Shown here: in pieces, positions 6,885 through 15,549 of the stretch
Layout: the number at the start of each line of letters is the position of its first letter
How positions within the stretch are numbered: position 1 is the stretch's first letter
Origin: Arthrobacter_D sp015752045
GTDB lineage: Bacteria > Actinomycetota > Actinomycetes > Actinomycetales > Micrococcaceae
Assembly: GCF_015752045.1 (NCBI RefSeq)
Contig: NZ_JADOUS010000002.1
Location: 186,001 to 250,000, forward strand
DNA: 64,000 nt
Direction: 5' to 3'
Position numbers and translations under genes: made by a program
Notes under the pieces: model-generated
Databases searched by the model: none
The model's input: the letters and a program-made list of their open reading frames with translations, nothing else
What the model was told of the DNA's origin: nothing

Positions 6885-8390
6885 ATGGTGCCGAACCAGG
6901 AGGGCGAGCTCTTCACGCCGGGCAGGGACCCGGACACCGGGCCCCTGCCCGTCACGGCCAAACGCCTGGTCGCCTCGTGGCAGCGCAGCGAGGAGTACGG
7001 GGTGTCGGCCGAGGAGGTGGACCCCAGCTGGGCCGGCTCTGCCCCCAGGGACTCCCTGTTCTTCCAGTGCGGACAGGAGGTGCTCAGGGCCCTGCGCGGC
7101 ACGCTGGCGGACGAGCCCGTCAGTCTCATGCTCACCGACGCCGACGGCCTGCTGCTCGAACGGCTGAGCGGGAGCTCCACCCTCCTGCGGGCCCTCGACC
7201 GTGTGCATCTGGCCCCCGGCTTCACCTATTCCGAGCGGGACGCCGGGACCAACGGGATGGGACTGGCACTCGCGGACCGCTCACCGGTCCTGGTCCGCGC
7301 GGAGGAGCACTACAGCGCCAGCCTGCGCACCTATACCTGTGCCGCCGCGCCCGTCTTCGATCCGGTCAGCGGGATCCTCGAGGGCTGCGTCAACATCACC
7401 ACCTGGTCCGATGCCTCACCCGCGCTGCTGCTGGCCCTGGCGCAGTCGGCGGCCGGAAACGCCACGGCACTGATGCTCGCCCGGGTCCACGGCCGCCGGC
7501 AGAAGCCGGGGCCCAAGGGCGGCGTGTTCCGGATGCGGCGCGACAGCATCGAACCCGCCGCAGGGACCCTGCGCGCCCTGTCCTCGTCGTGGACGGGTGC
7601 GCTCGACCAGGCGACGCACGCGTTGGCGGCCGGGCGCGTCGTGGCCGCCGTCGGGGAACACGGCGCGGGGCGTGCGACGCTCCTCGCCCAGGCCTTCCGT
7701 TCCTCACGACCCGGTGCCCGGATCCTGTCCGCTGCCGCGCCCGCGCCGGACGATGTCGACGCGTGGCTGTCGCTGTGGACCCCCGAACTGGCCAAGGCGG
7801 ACACCGCGGTGATCGTCGAGAACATCGATCTCCTGCCCGCCTGGGCGGCCCAGGAGCTCCACGGGCATGCCGTCCGCGCACTGCGGGCGCTCCCGCCGTC
7901 GGGAGAGGGAACGACGCCGACCCTCGCGTGGGCGGTCACGGCCACCGATGTGGACGCCATCCCCCGTCCACTGGCCGCCGCGGTCGACACCGTGATCGCC
8001 GTCCCACCGTTGCGGGACCGGGGCGACGACGTCGTCCAGCTGGCACGGTTCGCCGCCCGCCAGACGCGGCTGCGCGAGATCGACTTCACCGCCGCCGCCG
8101 AGCGGGTACTCCTGGCGCATGACTGGCCGGACAACGTCGACGAACTCTTCACCGTGGTCCACGACGCCGCGGTCCGTGCGGAGCGGATCGACGTCCGGCA
8201 TCTACCCGCCTACATCGTCGGCAGGCCCGGCCCGCACCTGAGCCGGATCGAAGCGGTCGAACGCGACGAGATCGTCCGGAGCCTGGCACAGCCGGGGGCG
8301 ACGGTCACCGCGGCGGCGGCGGAGCTCGGCATCAGCCGCGCGACCATCTACCGCCGGATCGCCCGGCTCGGGATCACGCTCCCGAGGTGA
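6885..8390 (+). CDS. GAF-domain/Fis-HTH transcriptional activator (AcoR/MimR type) with degenerate AAA+ domain
   Basis: 501 residues; the ATG at 6885 follows CGAGGAGGGCGGCA, a strong ribosome binding site, so an upstream ATG at 6777 is rejected. The N-terminal GAF-like sensor (about 30-210) has the AcoR-family phrase FTYSERDAGTNGMGLAL. The central region (about 250-420) aligns in outline with an AAA+ module, but the Walker A is GEHGAGRAT (no Lys), the Walker B is VIVENIDLLP, and the sigma-54 contacting GAFTGA loop is absent. The C-terminal Fis helix-turn-helix is VTAAAAELGISRATIYRRI (about 470-490). Actinobacteria lack sigma-54, and related regulators activate alkane/ketone or acetoin genes with the housekeeping polymerase. 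It is divergent from, and likely controls, the 6726-2621 operon. Confidence 0.85.
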   Translation: MVPNQEGELFTPGRDPDTGPLPVTAKRLVASWQRSEEYGVSAEEVDPSWAGSAPRDSLFFQCGQEVLRALRGTLADEPVSLMLTDADGLLLERLSGSSTLLRALDRVHLAPGFTYSERDAGTNGMGLALADRSPVLVRAEEHYSASLRTYTCAAAPVFDPVSGILEGCVNITTWSDASPALLLALAQSAAGNATALMLARVHGRRQKPGPKGGVFRMRRDSIEPAAGTLRALSSSWTGALDQATHALAAGRVVAAVGEHGAGRATLLAQAFRSSRPGARILSAAAPAPDDVDAWLSLWTPELAKADTAVIVENIDLLPAWAAQELHGHAVRALRALPPSGEGTTPTLAWAVTATDVDAIPRPLAAAVDTVIAVPPLRDRGDDVVQLARFAARQTRLREIDFTAAAERVLLAHDWPDNVDELFTVVHDAAVRAERIDVRHLPAYIVGRPGPHLSRIEAVERDEIVRSLAQPGATVTAAAAELGISRATIYRRIARLGITLPR

Positions 8391-8604
8391 TCCTGCCCGT
8401 CCCTGACGACGCCTGCGGCCTGAGGGTCGAGGGCCAACTTCCACATGCATCCTGCTCGTCCTCCGTCACTCGATCGGTGCCATCAGGTGCTCGCCACAGG
8501 ACGAGTGGAGGACAGGCGCCGTCACCAAGAATCGACGGGGTTTCACCGTGCGCCGACAGGCCGTGACGGCCTCAGAATGTCGGTGGCGGTTGGGAGAATT
8601 CAGT

Positions 8605-10632
8605 ATGGACAGCAGCAGGAATGCTCCACTCGACACCACCGATACGGGTGGGCTATCGCGGCTGGTCGGCGCCTCGTCCGATCCGATCCAGTCGATTGCT
8701 GTCCCATCCGTCGCTGTCCCGGCGGCGATGCTTCCCGGTGACTCTGTGCAGGATCTGATCGACCTGGTGGCGTCCCTTCCGATGGGCCCGGGGCGTGCTG
8801 AACTCATCCGGCAGCTGCGCGAATTGATTCATCAGTTCAGCGCTACCGGGTCCGGTGGTGCTGCCCACCAGGGTGACGTCGGATCTGCTGCTGTCCCGCC
8901 GGCCTCTGTCCCGCCGGACCGCGTCTCACCGGGTGTTGGTCCGTCGGCCTCTGTTGCTCCTGGTGCTGTTCCGCCCGGCTGTATTTCACCGGGTTTTGTT
9001 CCGGCGGGTTTCGTGCGGGTGGGTTGTGTGCGGGATCTGATCGACGTACTGGCCTCCCTCCCGATGCCGTCGGATGGTTCGGGGTTGATCGATGAGGTTC
9101 GGGACCTGGAGGAGTTGAAGTCCATGCTCGCCGCTCGGCAGGCCCGGGATGCGGTCGCGTTCGACCTCGACCAGCGTCGGTCCCAGGCCGCCGCCGGTGT
9201 CCCGGTCGCCGAACAGGGCAAGGGTGTGGCCGCGCAGATCGCCCTCGCCCGGCGTGAGTCCCCGGCCCGCGGTGGGCGGTTGCTGGGGATGGCGAGGGCG
9301 TTGGTCACGGAGATGCCCCACACTCAGGCCGCTTTGGAGGCGGGACTGTTGAACGAGTGGCGGGCGACCCTGCTGGTGCGGGAGACCGGCTGCCTGTCGG
9401 CGGCGGATCGGTGCGCGGTCGACGAGGAGTTGGCGCCGGACACGGGGACGTTCGAGGGTGCCGGGGACCAGCAGATCGCCGCGGCCGCCCGGGCGGCGGC
9501 GTATCGGCGGGATCCCCGCTCGGTCACCCAGCGGGCCAGTCACGCGGCGTCGGAGCGGCATGTGAGTCTGCGTCCGGCCCCGGACACCATGACCTACCTG
9601 ACCGCCCTGCTGCCCGTGGCCGAGGGGGTGGCGGTGCACGCGGAGCTTTCCCGGCACGCCGACGCCTGCCGGGCGGAAGGCGATCAGCGCAGCCGTGGGC
9701 AGTTGATGGCGGATGCGCTGGTGGAGCGGACCACGGGCACCCCGGGTGGGTTCTCCCGGGTCGAGGTGCAGCTGATCATGACGGACCGGACCCTGCTCCA
9801 GGGCGACAGCGAACCGGCCCGCCTGCCCGGCTACGGCATCGTCCCGGCCGGCTGGGCGAGGGACCTCCTCGCCCAGAAGCCCACCACCCCGGCAGCAGGA
9901 CCCGCCGGGCGCTCGACCGGCCCAGCGTTCCAGCGCTCATCGGTGCGGTCCGCCCTGCAGCCTGGGACGCAACCCGGCGGGCAGGCAGGCGGGCAGGACC
10001 GCGGCGACGACGCCGAGCACGCCTCCCCACCGGCAAGCGACCCGCTGATCGGTCAGGCCGCCGGATCCGCATCAGGTAACGCGTCCGATCCATCAACCCG
10101 TCAAGGGTTCGAGGTGTGGCTCCGGCGTCTCTATACCGCTCCTGGGAGTGGGGAGCTGGTGGCCGTCGACTCCCGGGCACGGTTGTTCACTCCCGGGCAG
10201 CGGCGGTTCATCCAGGCCCGCGACCACCTGTGTCGGACCCCGTACTGTGACGCGCCGATCCGCCACTACGACCACATCAACCCCTGGCACACCAACGGGC
10301 CCACGAACCTCACCAACGGTGCCGGGCTGTGTGAGGCCTGCAACCACACCAAGGAGCTCCCCGGCTGGAAGGCCACGGTGCACCCGGACCCTGGGGCCCG
10401 GCATGCCCTCGAACTCCACACGCCCACCGGGCATATTTACCATTCCACGGCACCACCGCTCCCCGGTAACAACCAGAACGAACGCGAACTCGAGCAGGAG
10501 CGGGAACACGCGCAGGAACCCGGGAGATACGCCCGGCCGCCCACACCCCCGAGCCACGCGCCGGAGGATCACTCCACTCCCGCATACCCTTATGCGCGGC
10601 GATCCCGACGGGCTGAACTGCTCTCGGCCTGA
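8605..10632 (+). CDS. DUF222 domain HNH endonuclease (13E12-repeat family) with internal duplication
   Basis: 675 residues from the ATG at 8605 (GGGAG site about 9 nt upstream). The DUF222 domain spans about 165-500, and the C-terminal HNH nuclease (about 540-590) shows RTPYCDAPIRHYDHINPW, THLTNGAGLCEACNH-like spacing and the Cys pairs of the ββα-metal fold. Such proteins are multicopy in Micrococcaceae and mycobacteria (REP13E12); their role is unproved, perhaps mobile-element-like. Unusual is the N-terminus: a segment DLIDLVASLPM (residues 48-76) recurs at 142-170, separated by about 40 residues of Pro/Val-rich VPP/VSPG repeats. It stands alone with a 214-nt upstream and 105-nt downstream gap in which no other feature was seen. 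Confidence 0.88.
   Translation: MDSSRNAPLDTTDTGGLSRLVGASSDPIQSIAVPSVAVPAAMLPGDSVQDLIDLVASLPMGPGRAELIRQLRELIHQFSATGSGGAAHQGDVGSAAVPPASVPPDRVSPGVGPSASVAPGAVPPGCISPGFVPAGFVRVGCVRDLIDVLASLPMPSDGSGLIDEVRDLEELKSMLAARQARDAVAFDLDQRRSQAAAGVPVAEQGKGVAAQIALARRESPARGGRLLGMARALVTEMPHTQAALEAGLLNEWRATLLVRETGCLSAADRCAVDEELAPDTGTFEGAGDQQIAAAARAAAYRRDPRSVTQRASHAASERHVSLRPAPDTMTYLTALLPVAEGVAVHAELSRHADACRAEGDQRSRGQLMADALVERTTGTPGGFSRVEVQLIMTDRTLLQGDSEPARLPGYGIVPAGWARDLLAQKPTTPAAGPAGRSTGPAFQRSSVRSALQPGTQPGGQAGGQDRGDDAEHASPPASDPLIGQAAGSASGNASDPSTRQGFEVWLRRLYTAPGSGELVAVDSRARLFTPGQRRFIQARDHLCRTPYCDAPIRHYDHINPWHTNGPTNLTNGAGLCEACNHTKELPGWKATVHPDPGARHALELHTPTGHIYHSTAPPLPGNNQNERELEQEREHAQEPGRYARPPTPPSHAPEDHSTPAYPYARRSRRAELLSA
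8880..9024 (+). repeat. Degenerate Pro/Val-rich coding repeat in the DUF222-HNH gene
   Basis: Encodes a run of 4-7-residue units of the type AVPPASVPP, RVSPGVGP, SVAPGAVPP, CISPGFVPAG between the two copies of the DLIDxxASLPM segment. The units differ at third codon positions, so it is an old, degenerate repeat and not a fresh slippage tract. It is read as a flexible linker. Confidence 0.6.
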
Positions 10633-10737
10633 CCTGCAGGCAGGAGTTCTGACCAACCCGCCTCCGAGAGGCCCGAAGCGGACGGCAGACCAGTCCCGAT
10701 GACCAGTACCACTACGCCAGGGGCTCCCCAGGATCCT

Positions 10738-11202
10738 TCAGGACGACGCCACCCGCCGATAGCCGGACCCGTCAGGGTTCCGCTCCAGGAAGCCGTGGTC
10801 AACGAGAGCACGCCGCAGGGTCGGGATGTCGCTCGTGACCGTCGCGAGTAACCGGTTGACCTCTGGTTCGCCGAGCTCCTCGTCGGCCGGGAGGAGCCTC
10901 CCGGCGAGGTGCGCCAGCAGGTCGGTGCGGTCCTGACCGGCGCGCGGCAGGCCATCGATCCGCCCGTTCCGGAAGAAGCGGTCCACCCCCTTCGGAGTGG
11001 CGGGCGCCGCGGCGGCGAGCACCTCCTTGAACAGCCCCTCAGCGACGGCATGCTCCGGCGTCAGCAGGCCGGCGTCGACCAGCCGTTGCAGCTCCTTCGG
11101 CGTGGCATCGAGGGGCTGCCCCAGCACGGCCCCCGCGTACAGCTCGCGGGAGCGCCCGCCGGCGAGCGTGGACAGGATCTTCTGCCAGGACGGGACTGTC
11201 AT
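10738..11202 (-). CDS. DUF2087 domain protein
   Basis: 154 residues. The C-terminal two thirds (about 70-150) match the DUF2087 pattern: DRFFRNGRIDGLPRAGQDR, then LAHLAGRLLPADEELGEPEVNRLL and RRALVDHGFLERNPDGSGYRR, a winged-helix-like fold often fused to metalloregulator or ArsR-type domains. Here the N-terminal part (LVDAGLLTPEHAVAEGLFKE) is short and helical with no recognised DNA-binding motif. Its ATG overlaps the stop codon of the inositol-phosphatase gene by 4 nt, making it the last gene of a ligA operon. The function is unknown; a role as regulator or accessory factor is speculation. Confidence 0.75.
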   Translation of the reverse strand: MTVPSWQKILSTLAGGRSRELYAGAVLGQPLDATPKELQRLVDAGLLTPEHAVAEGLFKEVLAAAAPATPKGVDRFFRNGRIDGLPRAGQDRTDLLAHLAGRLLPADEELGEPEVNRLLATVTSDIPTLRRALVDHGFLERNPDGSGYRRVASS

Positions 11203-12098
11203 GCCCGGCCCTCGCCGGACGCTGAACCGGACGAGGAACCCGACGTGGAACCGGTGAGGGAGCCGATGAGGCCTGCGGGCCCGGCGGCGGTGACGCCGGC
11301 CAGCCGCTCGGCCTCGGTGGGGCCGCCGTCGAGGATCGGCCGGAGCGGTGGCCGGTGGACGGCCAGGCCTGCTTCCTCGGCGATCAGGGCGCCCGCCGCG
11401 TAATCGTGCTCGTGCAGGCCGCGCTCCACGAAGGCATCGAGTGTGCGGTCTGCCACGAGGCAGAGGTCGAGGGCGGCCGAGCCGAGGCGGCGGACATCAC
11501 CGTAGCCCCCGAGGAGCGCGCCGAGGGCCACGACCTGCTCGGCCCGGGTGGCGGCGTCGTAGGAGAAGCCTGTGCCGAGGAGGCGTCCCGTCCCGGTGCG
11601 CGGCCCGACGAGGCGCCGCACGGACCCGTGGTCGCTCAGCCAGGCTCCCCCGCCGCGGGACGCCCAGTAGATACGGTGCAGGGCGGGCGCGCGCACGACA
11701 CCGGCGAGCCAGGTGCCGTCGGCGCCGGCGGCGGCCACGGACGTGCCGTAGTAGACGATGTTGCGGATGAAGTTGGTGGTGCCGTCGAGGGGGTCGATCG
11801 ACCAGCGGACGCGGTCGCCGTCGGGCGTGAATCCGGCGGGCACCGTGGTGCCGAGTTCCTCGCCCGTGATCGCGTCGTGCGGCCGCGCGCCCTTGATGAC
11901 GGTGCGGACCGCGTGCTCCGCGGCGACGTCGAAGGCGGTCACCCAGTCGCTGTCCGAGCTCTTGCTGGTGGCGTCCAGCGCCTCGGGATCACGCCGGGCC
12001 AGCACTGCGGCGCCCGCCGCGGCGGCCTGCCTGGCGAGATGGAGGAGCACCTCCGGAGAGGGTGCCCCACCGCCGGAGGCGGGTGTCGAGGGCGTCAT
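11199..12098 (-). CDS. Inositol monophosphatase family protein
   Basis: 299-residue Mg-dependent phosphatase of the IMPase/CysQ/FBPase superfamily. Metal-site motifs are visible: ITGEELG (about 78-84), IDPLDGTTNF (about 100-109, ligands plus catalytic Thr) and HEHDYAAGALIAEEAG (about 230; the family's WDxAAG motif with Trp replaced by His). It probably hydrolyses a sugar, inositol or 3'-phosphoadenosine phosphate; the substrate cannot be told. The last 25 residues are a Gly/Ser-rich tail (GSLTGSTSGSSSGSASG) not found in the core fold. The start overlaps the ligA stop codon and the stop overlaps the DUF2087 start, both by 4 nt, indicating coupled translation. Confidence 0.87.
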   Translation of the reverse strand: MTPSTPASGGGAPSPEVLLHLARQAAAAGAAVLARRDPEALDATSKSSDSDWVTAFDVAAEHAVRTVIKGARPHDAITGEELGTTVPAGFTPDGDRVRWSIDPLDGTTNFIRNIVYYGTSVAAAGADGTWLAGVVRAPALHRIYWASRGGGAWLSDHGSVRRLVGPRTGTGRLLGTGFSYDAATRAEQVVALGALLGGYGDVRRLGSAALDLCLVADRTLDAFVERGLHEHDYAAGALIAEEAGLAVHRPPLRPILDGGPTEAERLAGVTAAGPAGLIGSLTGSTSGSSSGSASGEGRA

Positions 12099-14419
12099 GG
12101 GGTGGCCCTCCCGGTGGGATCCACACCGGCCCCGGCCTCCAGCTCCGCGGCCACCTCGGTGTCCTCGCTCTCGTCGACGCCATTGTCGCCGTCGTCCCCG
12201 CCGGCTCCCCCGTCCTCGGGCCCGGCGCCCGCGGGGCCGTTCTCGAGGAGGGCGATGAAACCCTCCTCGTCCAGGACCGGGATGCCCAGCGACTCGGCCT
12301 TCTCCAGCTTGGTGCCCGCGTTCTCCCCGGCCACCACGTAGCTCGTGTTCTTCGAGACCGAGCCGGCGGCCTTGCCGCCGCGCGTGATGATCGCCTCCTT
12401 CGCCTCGTCGCGGTTGTACCGCTCGAGGGACCCGGTCACGACGACGGTCAGGCCCTCGAGGGTGCGGGGCGTGCTCTCATCGACCTCGTCCTCCATGCGC
12501 ACCCCCGCTGCGGCCCACCGGTCGACGATCTCGCGGTGCCAGTCCTCAGTGAACCACTCGGTGAGGGCGACGGCGATGGTCGGGCCGACGCCGTCGACAT
12601 TCGCGAGCTCCTCCTCGCTCGCTGCACGGATCCGCTCCATGGACCCGAAGGCCGTGGCGAGGGCCCGCGATGCCGTCGGGCCGACGTGCCGGATGGACAG
12701 CGCCACGAGCACGCGCCACAGCGGCTGCGTCTTCGCCTTCTGGAGTTCGGTGAAGAGCTTCCGGGTGGTGGCGCTCGGCTCGGAGGGCTTCTTCGCGGTG
12801 CCCTTGGAGTAGAAGTAGGGCACGAGTTCGCGGCCCGTGACCACGCCCTTGACCTTCTTGTCCCGCTCGATCCGGACATCCGCCAGCTTCTCCGGGGTGA
12901 GGTCGAAGATGTCGGCCTCGGTGGTGATCGGGGGCACCTCGGGCTCGGCGGGCTGCGTGAGGGCGATGGCCGCCTCCCAACCGAGGGCCTCGATGTCGAA
13001 GGCTCCGCGGCCGGCGAGGTGGAACACCCGCTCGCGCAGCTGCGAGGGGCAGGACCGGGCATTGGGGCAGCGGATGTCGACGTCACCCTCCTTCGCCGGC
13101 TGCAGCGGGGTGCCGCAAGAGGGGCACTCCGTGGGCATGACGAACGGCCGCACCTTCTCCGGGTCCCGGAGGGCCATGACCGGCCCCACGATCTCGGGGA
13201 TGACGTCGCCCGCTTTCCGCAGCACCACGATGTCGCCGATCATGACGCCCTTGGCCTTGACCACCTCCTGGTTGTGGAGCGTGGCCATCCCCACGGTGGA
13301 GCCGGCGACCTTGACCGGTTCCATGAGCCCGAACGGCGTGACGCGGCCGGTCCGGCCGACGTTCACGAGGATGTCCAGCAGCCGCGTGTTCACCTCCTCG
13401 GGCGGGTACTTGTAGGCCACGGACCACCGGGGCACGCGGGAGGTGTGGCCGAGCGCGCGCTGCAGGGCGAAGCTGTCCACCTTGACCACGATGCCGTCGA
13501 TCTCGTGCAGCAGGTCGTGGCGGTGATCGCCGTGGTGGCCGATGAAGTCGACGACCTCGTCCTGGCTGTGGAACACCCTGTAATAGGGCGACGTCGGCAA
13601 ACCCCATCCCTTCAGCAGCTCGTAGGTCTCCGACTGCGTCCCGGTCGACAGCCCCGTCCGCGCACCGATGCCGTGCACGTACATGTCCAGCGGGCGCTCG
13701 GCCGTCATGGCCGGGTCCTTCTGGCGCAGGGAGCCGGCGGCCGCGTTCCGGGGGTTGGCGAAGGGCGCCTTGCCGGCGGCCACCATACGCTCGTTGAGCT
13801 GGCCGAACTCCTTCGTCGGGAAGAACACCTCGCCGCGGATCTCCACCTCCTCGGGGTGGTCCGTGCCCGCGAGGTGCCGGGGGATCGAGGCGATGGTGAG
13901 GACGTTGTGGGTGATGTCCTCCCCCGTGACGCCGTCGCCGCGCGTCGCGGCGCGCACCAGTTCGCCGTCGCGGTAGAGCAGGTTCACGGCGAGGCCGTCG
14001 ATCTTGAGCTCCGTCAGCCACTCGACGGTCGCGCCTGGGCTGCGCTGCTCCACGCCGGCGCTCGCGCGATCCAGCCAGGCCTTCAGTTCGTCGAGCGAGA
14101 AGACGTCCTCGAGGCTGTACATGCGGGCGAGGTGGTCCACGGGTGTGAAGGCCGCGGACACCTCGCCGCCCACCTCCTGCGTCGGCGAGTCGTTCGCGAC
14201 GAGCTCGGGATGCAGCGCCTCGAGCTCCTCGAGGCGCCGGAACAGGGCGTCGAACGCGGCGTCGGAGATCGTGGGCGCGGCGTCCTGGTAGTACGCGGTG
14301 CGATGCGCGCGCACGTCCTCGGCGAGCTGCGCGTACTCCTCGCGGAGCTCCTCGCTGGGCGGGCCGCCCTGCCCGGCGGGGGTGGCGTCTACCGATGCAC
14401 TGTCAGGTCCTGGAGTCAC
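12095..14419 (-). CDS. ligA: NAD+-dependent DNA ligase LigA
   Basis: Essential ligase sealing nicks in replication and repair. 774 residues, slightly long for the family because of extra N- and C-terminal tails. Order: Ia/adenylation domain with the AMP-acceptor Lys139 in TELKIDGLAVN; OB fold; four-Cys zinc finger (CPSCGTPLQ…CPNARSCPSQLRERV, about 445-475); helix-hairpin-helix region with an insertion after the zinc finger; and a C-terminal BRCT domain (LEGLTVVVTGSLERYNRDEAKEAI). The tail beyond BRCT is acidic and Gly-rich. It starts with GTG at 14419, preceded by AGGATAAGGAAA, which can serve as ribosome binding site or as a -10 element 7 nt before the start. It lies 15 nt after the PP2C gene. 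Confidence 0.97.
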   Translation of the reverse strand: MTPGPDSASVDATPAGQGGPPSEELREEYAQLAEDVRAHRTAYYQDAAPTISDAAFDALFRRLEELEALHPELVANDSPTQEVGGEVSAAFTPVDHLARMYSLEDVFSLDELKAWLDRASAGVEQRSPGATVEWLTELKIDGLAVNLLYRDGELVRAATRGDGVTGEDITHNVLTIASIPRHLAGTDHPEEVEIRGEVFFPTKEFGQLNERMVAAGKAPFANPRNAAAGSLRQKDPAMTAERPLDMYVHGIGARTGLSTGTQSETYELLKGWGLPTSPYYRVFHSQDEVVDFIGHHGDHRHDLLHEIDGIVVKVDSFALQRALGHTSRVPRWSVAYKYPPEEVNTRLLDILVNVGRTGRVTPFGLMEPVKVAGSTVGMATLHNQEVVKAKGVMIGDIVVLRKAGDVIPEIVGPVMALRDPEKVRPFVMPTECPSCGTPLQPAKEGDVDIRCPNARSCPSQLRERVFHLAGRGAFDIEALGWEAAIALTQPAEPEVPPITTEADIFDLTPEKLADVRIERDKKVKGVVTGRELVPYFYSKGTAKKPSEPSATTRKLFTELQKAKTQPLWRVLVALSIRHVGPTASRALATAFGSMERIRAASEEELANVDGVGPTIAVALTEWFTEDWHREIVDRWAAAGVRMEDEVDESTPRTLEGLTVVVTGSLERYNRDEAKEAIITRGGKAAGSVSKNTSYVVAGENAGTKLEKAESLGIPVLDEEGFIALLENGPAGAGPEDGGAGGDDGDNGVDESEDTEVAAELEAGAGVDPTGRATP

Positions 14420-14434
14420 TTTCCTTATCCTGCC

Positions 14435-15373
14435 CTACGCCCCTGACACCGGCCACCTGTCGCCGTCGGCGGCGAAGCGGCCGCCCGCGGCGGCGCCGGA
14501 CCGCGTCCCGTCCCCCTGCGCGTCCAAGGCGTCGACGACGATCACGGTGACGTTGTCCCGGGCTCCGGATCGGAGCGCGGCGGCGATCAGCTCGTCGCAT
14601 GCCTCCTGCGGATCCGGGACGGTGGCCAGGATGGAGTGGATGTCCTCATCGGTCACCTCGCCGCTCAGTCCGTCCGAGCAGAGCAGGATGCGGTCGCGGT
14701 CCTCCACCGGCATCAGCCAGAAGTCCGGGTCGGCGTCGTCGCCGGTCCCCAGTGCCCGGGTCACCACGTGCCGCCGGTGATGGGTCCGGGCCTGATCCTC
14801 GGTGATGCTCCCGAGGTCCACGAGTTCCTGGACCTCGGAGTGGTCCACGGAGATCTGTCCGAAGGTGCCGCTGCTCAGCCGGTACGCCCGGGAGTCCCCC
14901 ACGTTGAAGAACAGCCAGTGGGGGGCGCCCGACTCCTCGACGAGCACGACGCCCGTCAGGGTGGTGCCCGCCTGCCCGCCGGCCTCGGTCCGGATGCCGT
15001 GGTCGGCCTGCCGGATGATGTCCTCGAGCTCGGCTGCCGTGAGCCGGGGCATCCGGGTCCCGGCGACGCTGCTGGCTTCCAGCGTGCGGACGCAGACACT
15101 GCTGGCCACCTCGCCGGCCTCGTGCCCGCCCATGCCGTCCGCCACGGCGAAGATGGGCTCGACGGCGAGGAAGGAGTCCTCGTTCAATTCGCGGCGCAGC
15201 CCACGATCGGTGCCGAAGCCGTACGCGAGCCGGAGATCGAGGCCGGGCGCCGTCCCCGAGTCCTGCTGGCGGGGGGCGGAACCGGCGGTGCCGTCGGGTG
15301 TGCCGTCGGATGTCTTGTCAGGGGTCAGGCCGACGTCGACGGCGTGTGAGCCATGCACCTGCGGCTCACTCAT
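14435..15373 (-). CDS. PP2C-family Ser/Thr protein phosphatase
   Basis: 312 residues from the ATG at 15373 (GGGAGAG ribosome binding site about 6 nt upstream); an in-frame ATG at 15436 is less well supported. The metal-dependent PPM fold shows the expected motifs: RRELNEDSFLAV and VADGMGGHEAGE (metal Asp/Gly), VGDSRAYRLSSG, LLCSDGLSGEV and GARDNVTVIVVD. It is a soluble protein with a 40-residue disordered Thr/Gly/Pro-rich N-terminus and no membrane helix. It probably dephosphorylates proteins phosphorylated by Hanks-type kinases such as the one at 37133-38440. It precedes ligA by 15 nt and probably shares its transcript; a 176-nt gap separates it from the cyclase gene. Confidence 0.9.
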   Translation of the reverse strand: MSEPQVHGSHAVDVGLTPDKTSDGTPDGTAGSAPRQQDSGTAPGLDLRLAYGFGTDRGLRRELNEDSFLAVEPIFAVADGMGGHEAGEVASSVCVRTLEASSVAGTRMPRLTAAELEDIIRQADHGIRTEAGGQAGTTLTGVVLVEESGAPHWLFFNVGDSRAYRLSSGTFGQISVDHSEVQELVDLGSITEDQARTHHRRHVVTRALGTGDDADPDFWLMPVEDRDRILLCSDGLSGEVTDEDIHSILATVPDPQEACDELIAAALRSGARDNVTVIVVDALDAQGDGTRSGAAAGGRFAADGDRWPVSGA

Positions 15374-15549
15374 GCCGCTCTCCCGGACGGGTGGACGGCC
15401 TGGGAGGACAGGACGGGCCCGGGTACGGGCATGCATGGCCGGAGGGCCGGGGCTTCGAGGCAGCCTTGCTGGTCAGTCATGTCCCCATTCTGCCCTTTGC
15501 CCGGTCCGGGACGGCGAGGCGCCACCGGAGGACCCGCGGGATCGTCGCG

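Noticed and set aside
8880..9024. Possible CRISPR or tandem-repeat array
   Set aside because: The repeats are short, degenerate and in frame with a long coding sequence, encoding VPP/VSPG units; no unique spacers.
10105..10125. GGTTCGA stretch resembling a tRNA T-loop
   Set aside because: It lies within the DUF222-HNH coding region and no acceptor, D or anticodon arms can be folded around it.
12062..14446. 794-codon open frame opposite ligA
   Set aside because: It mirrors ligA over its whole length and has no domain signature; a product of third-position GC bias.
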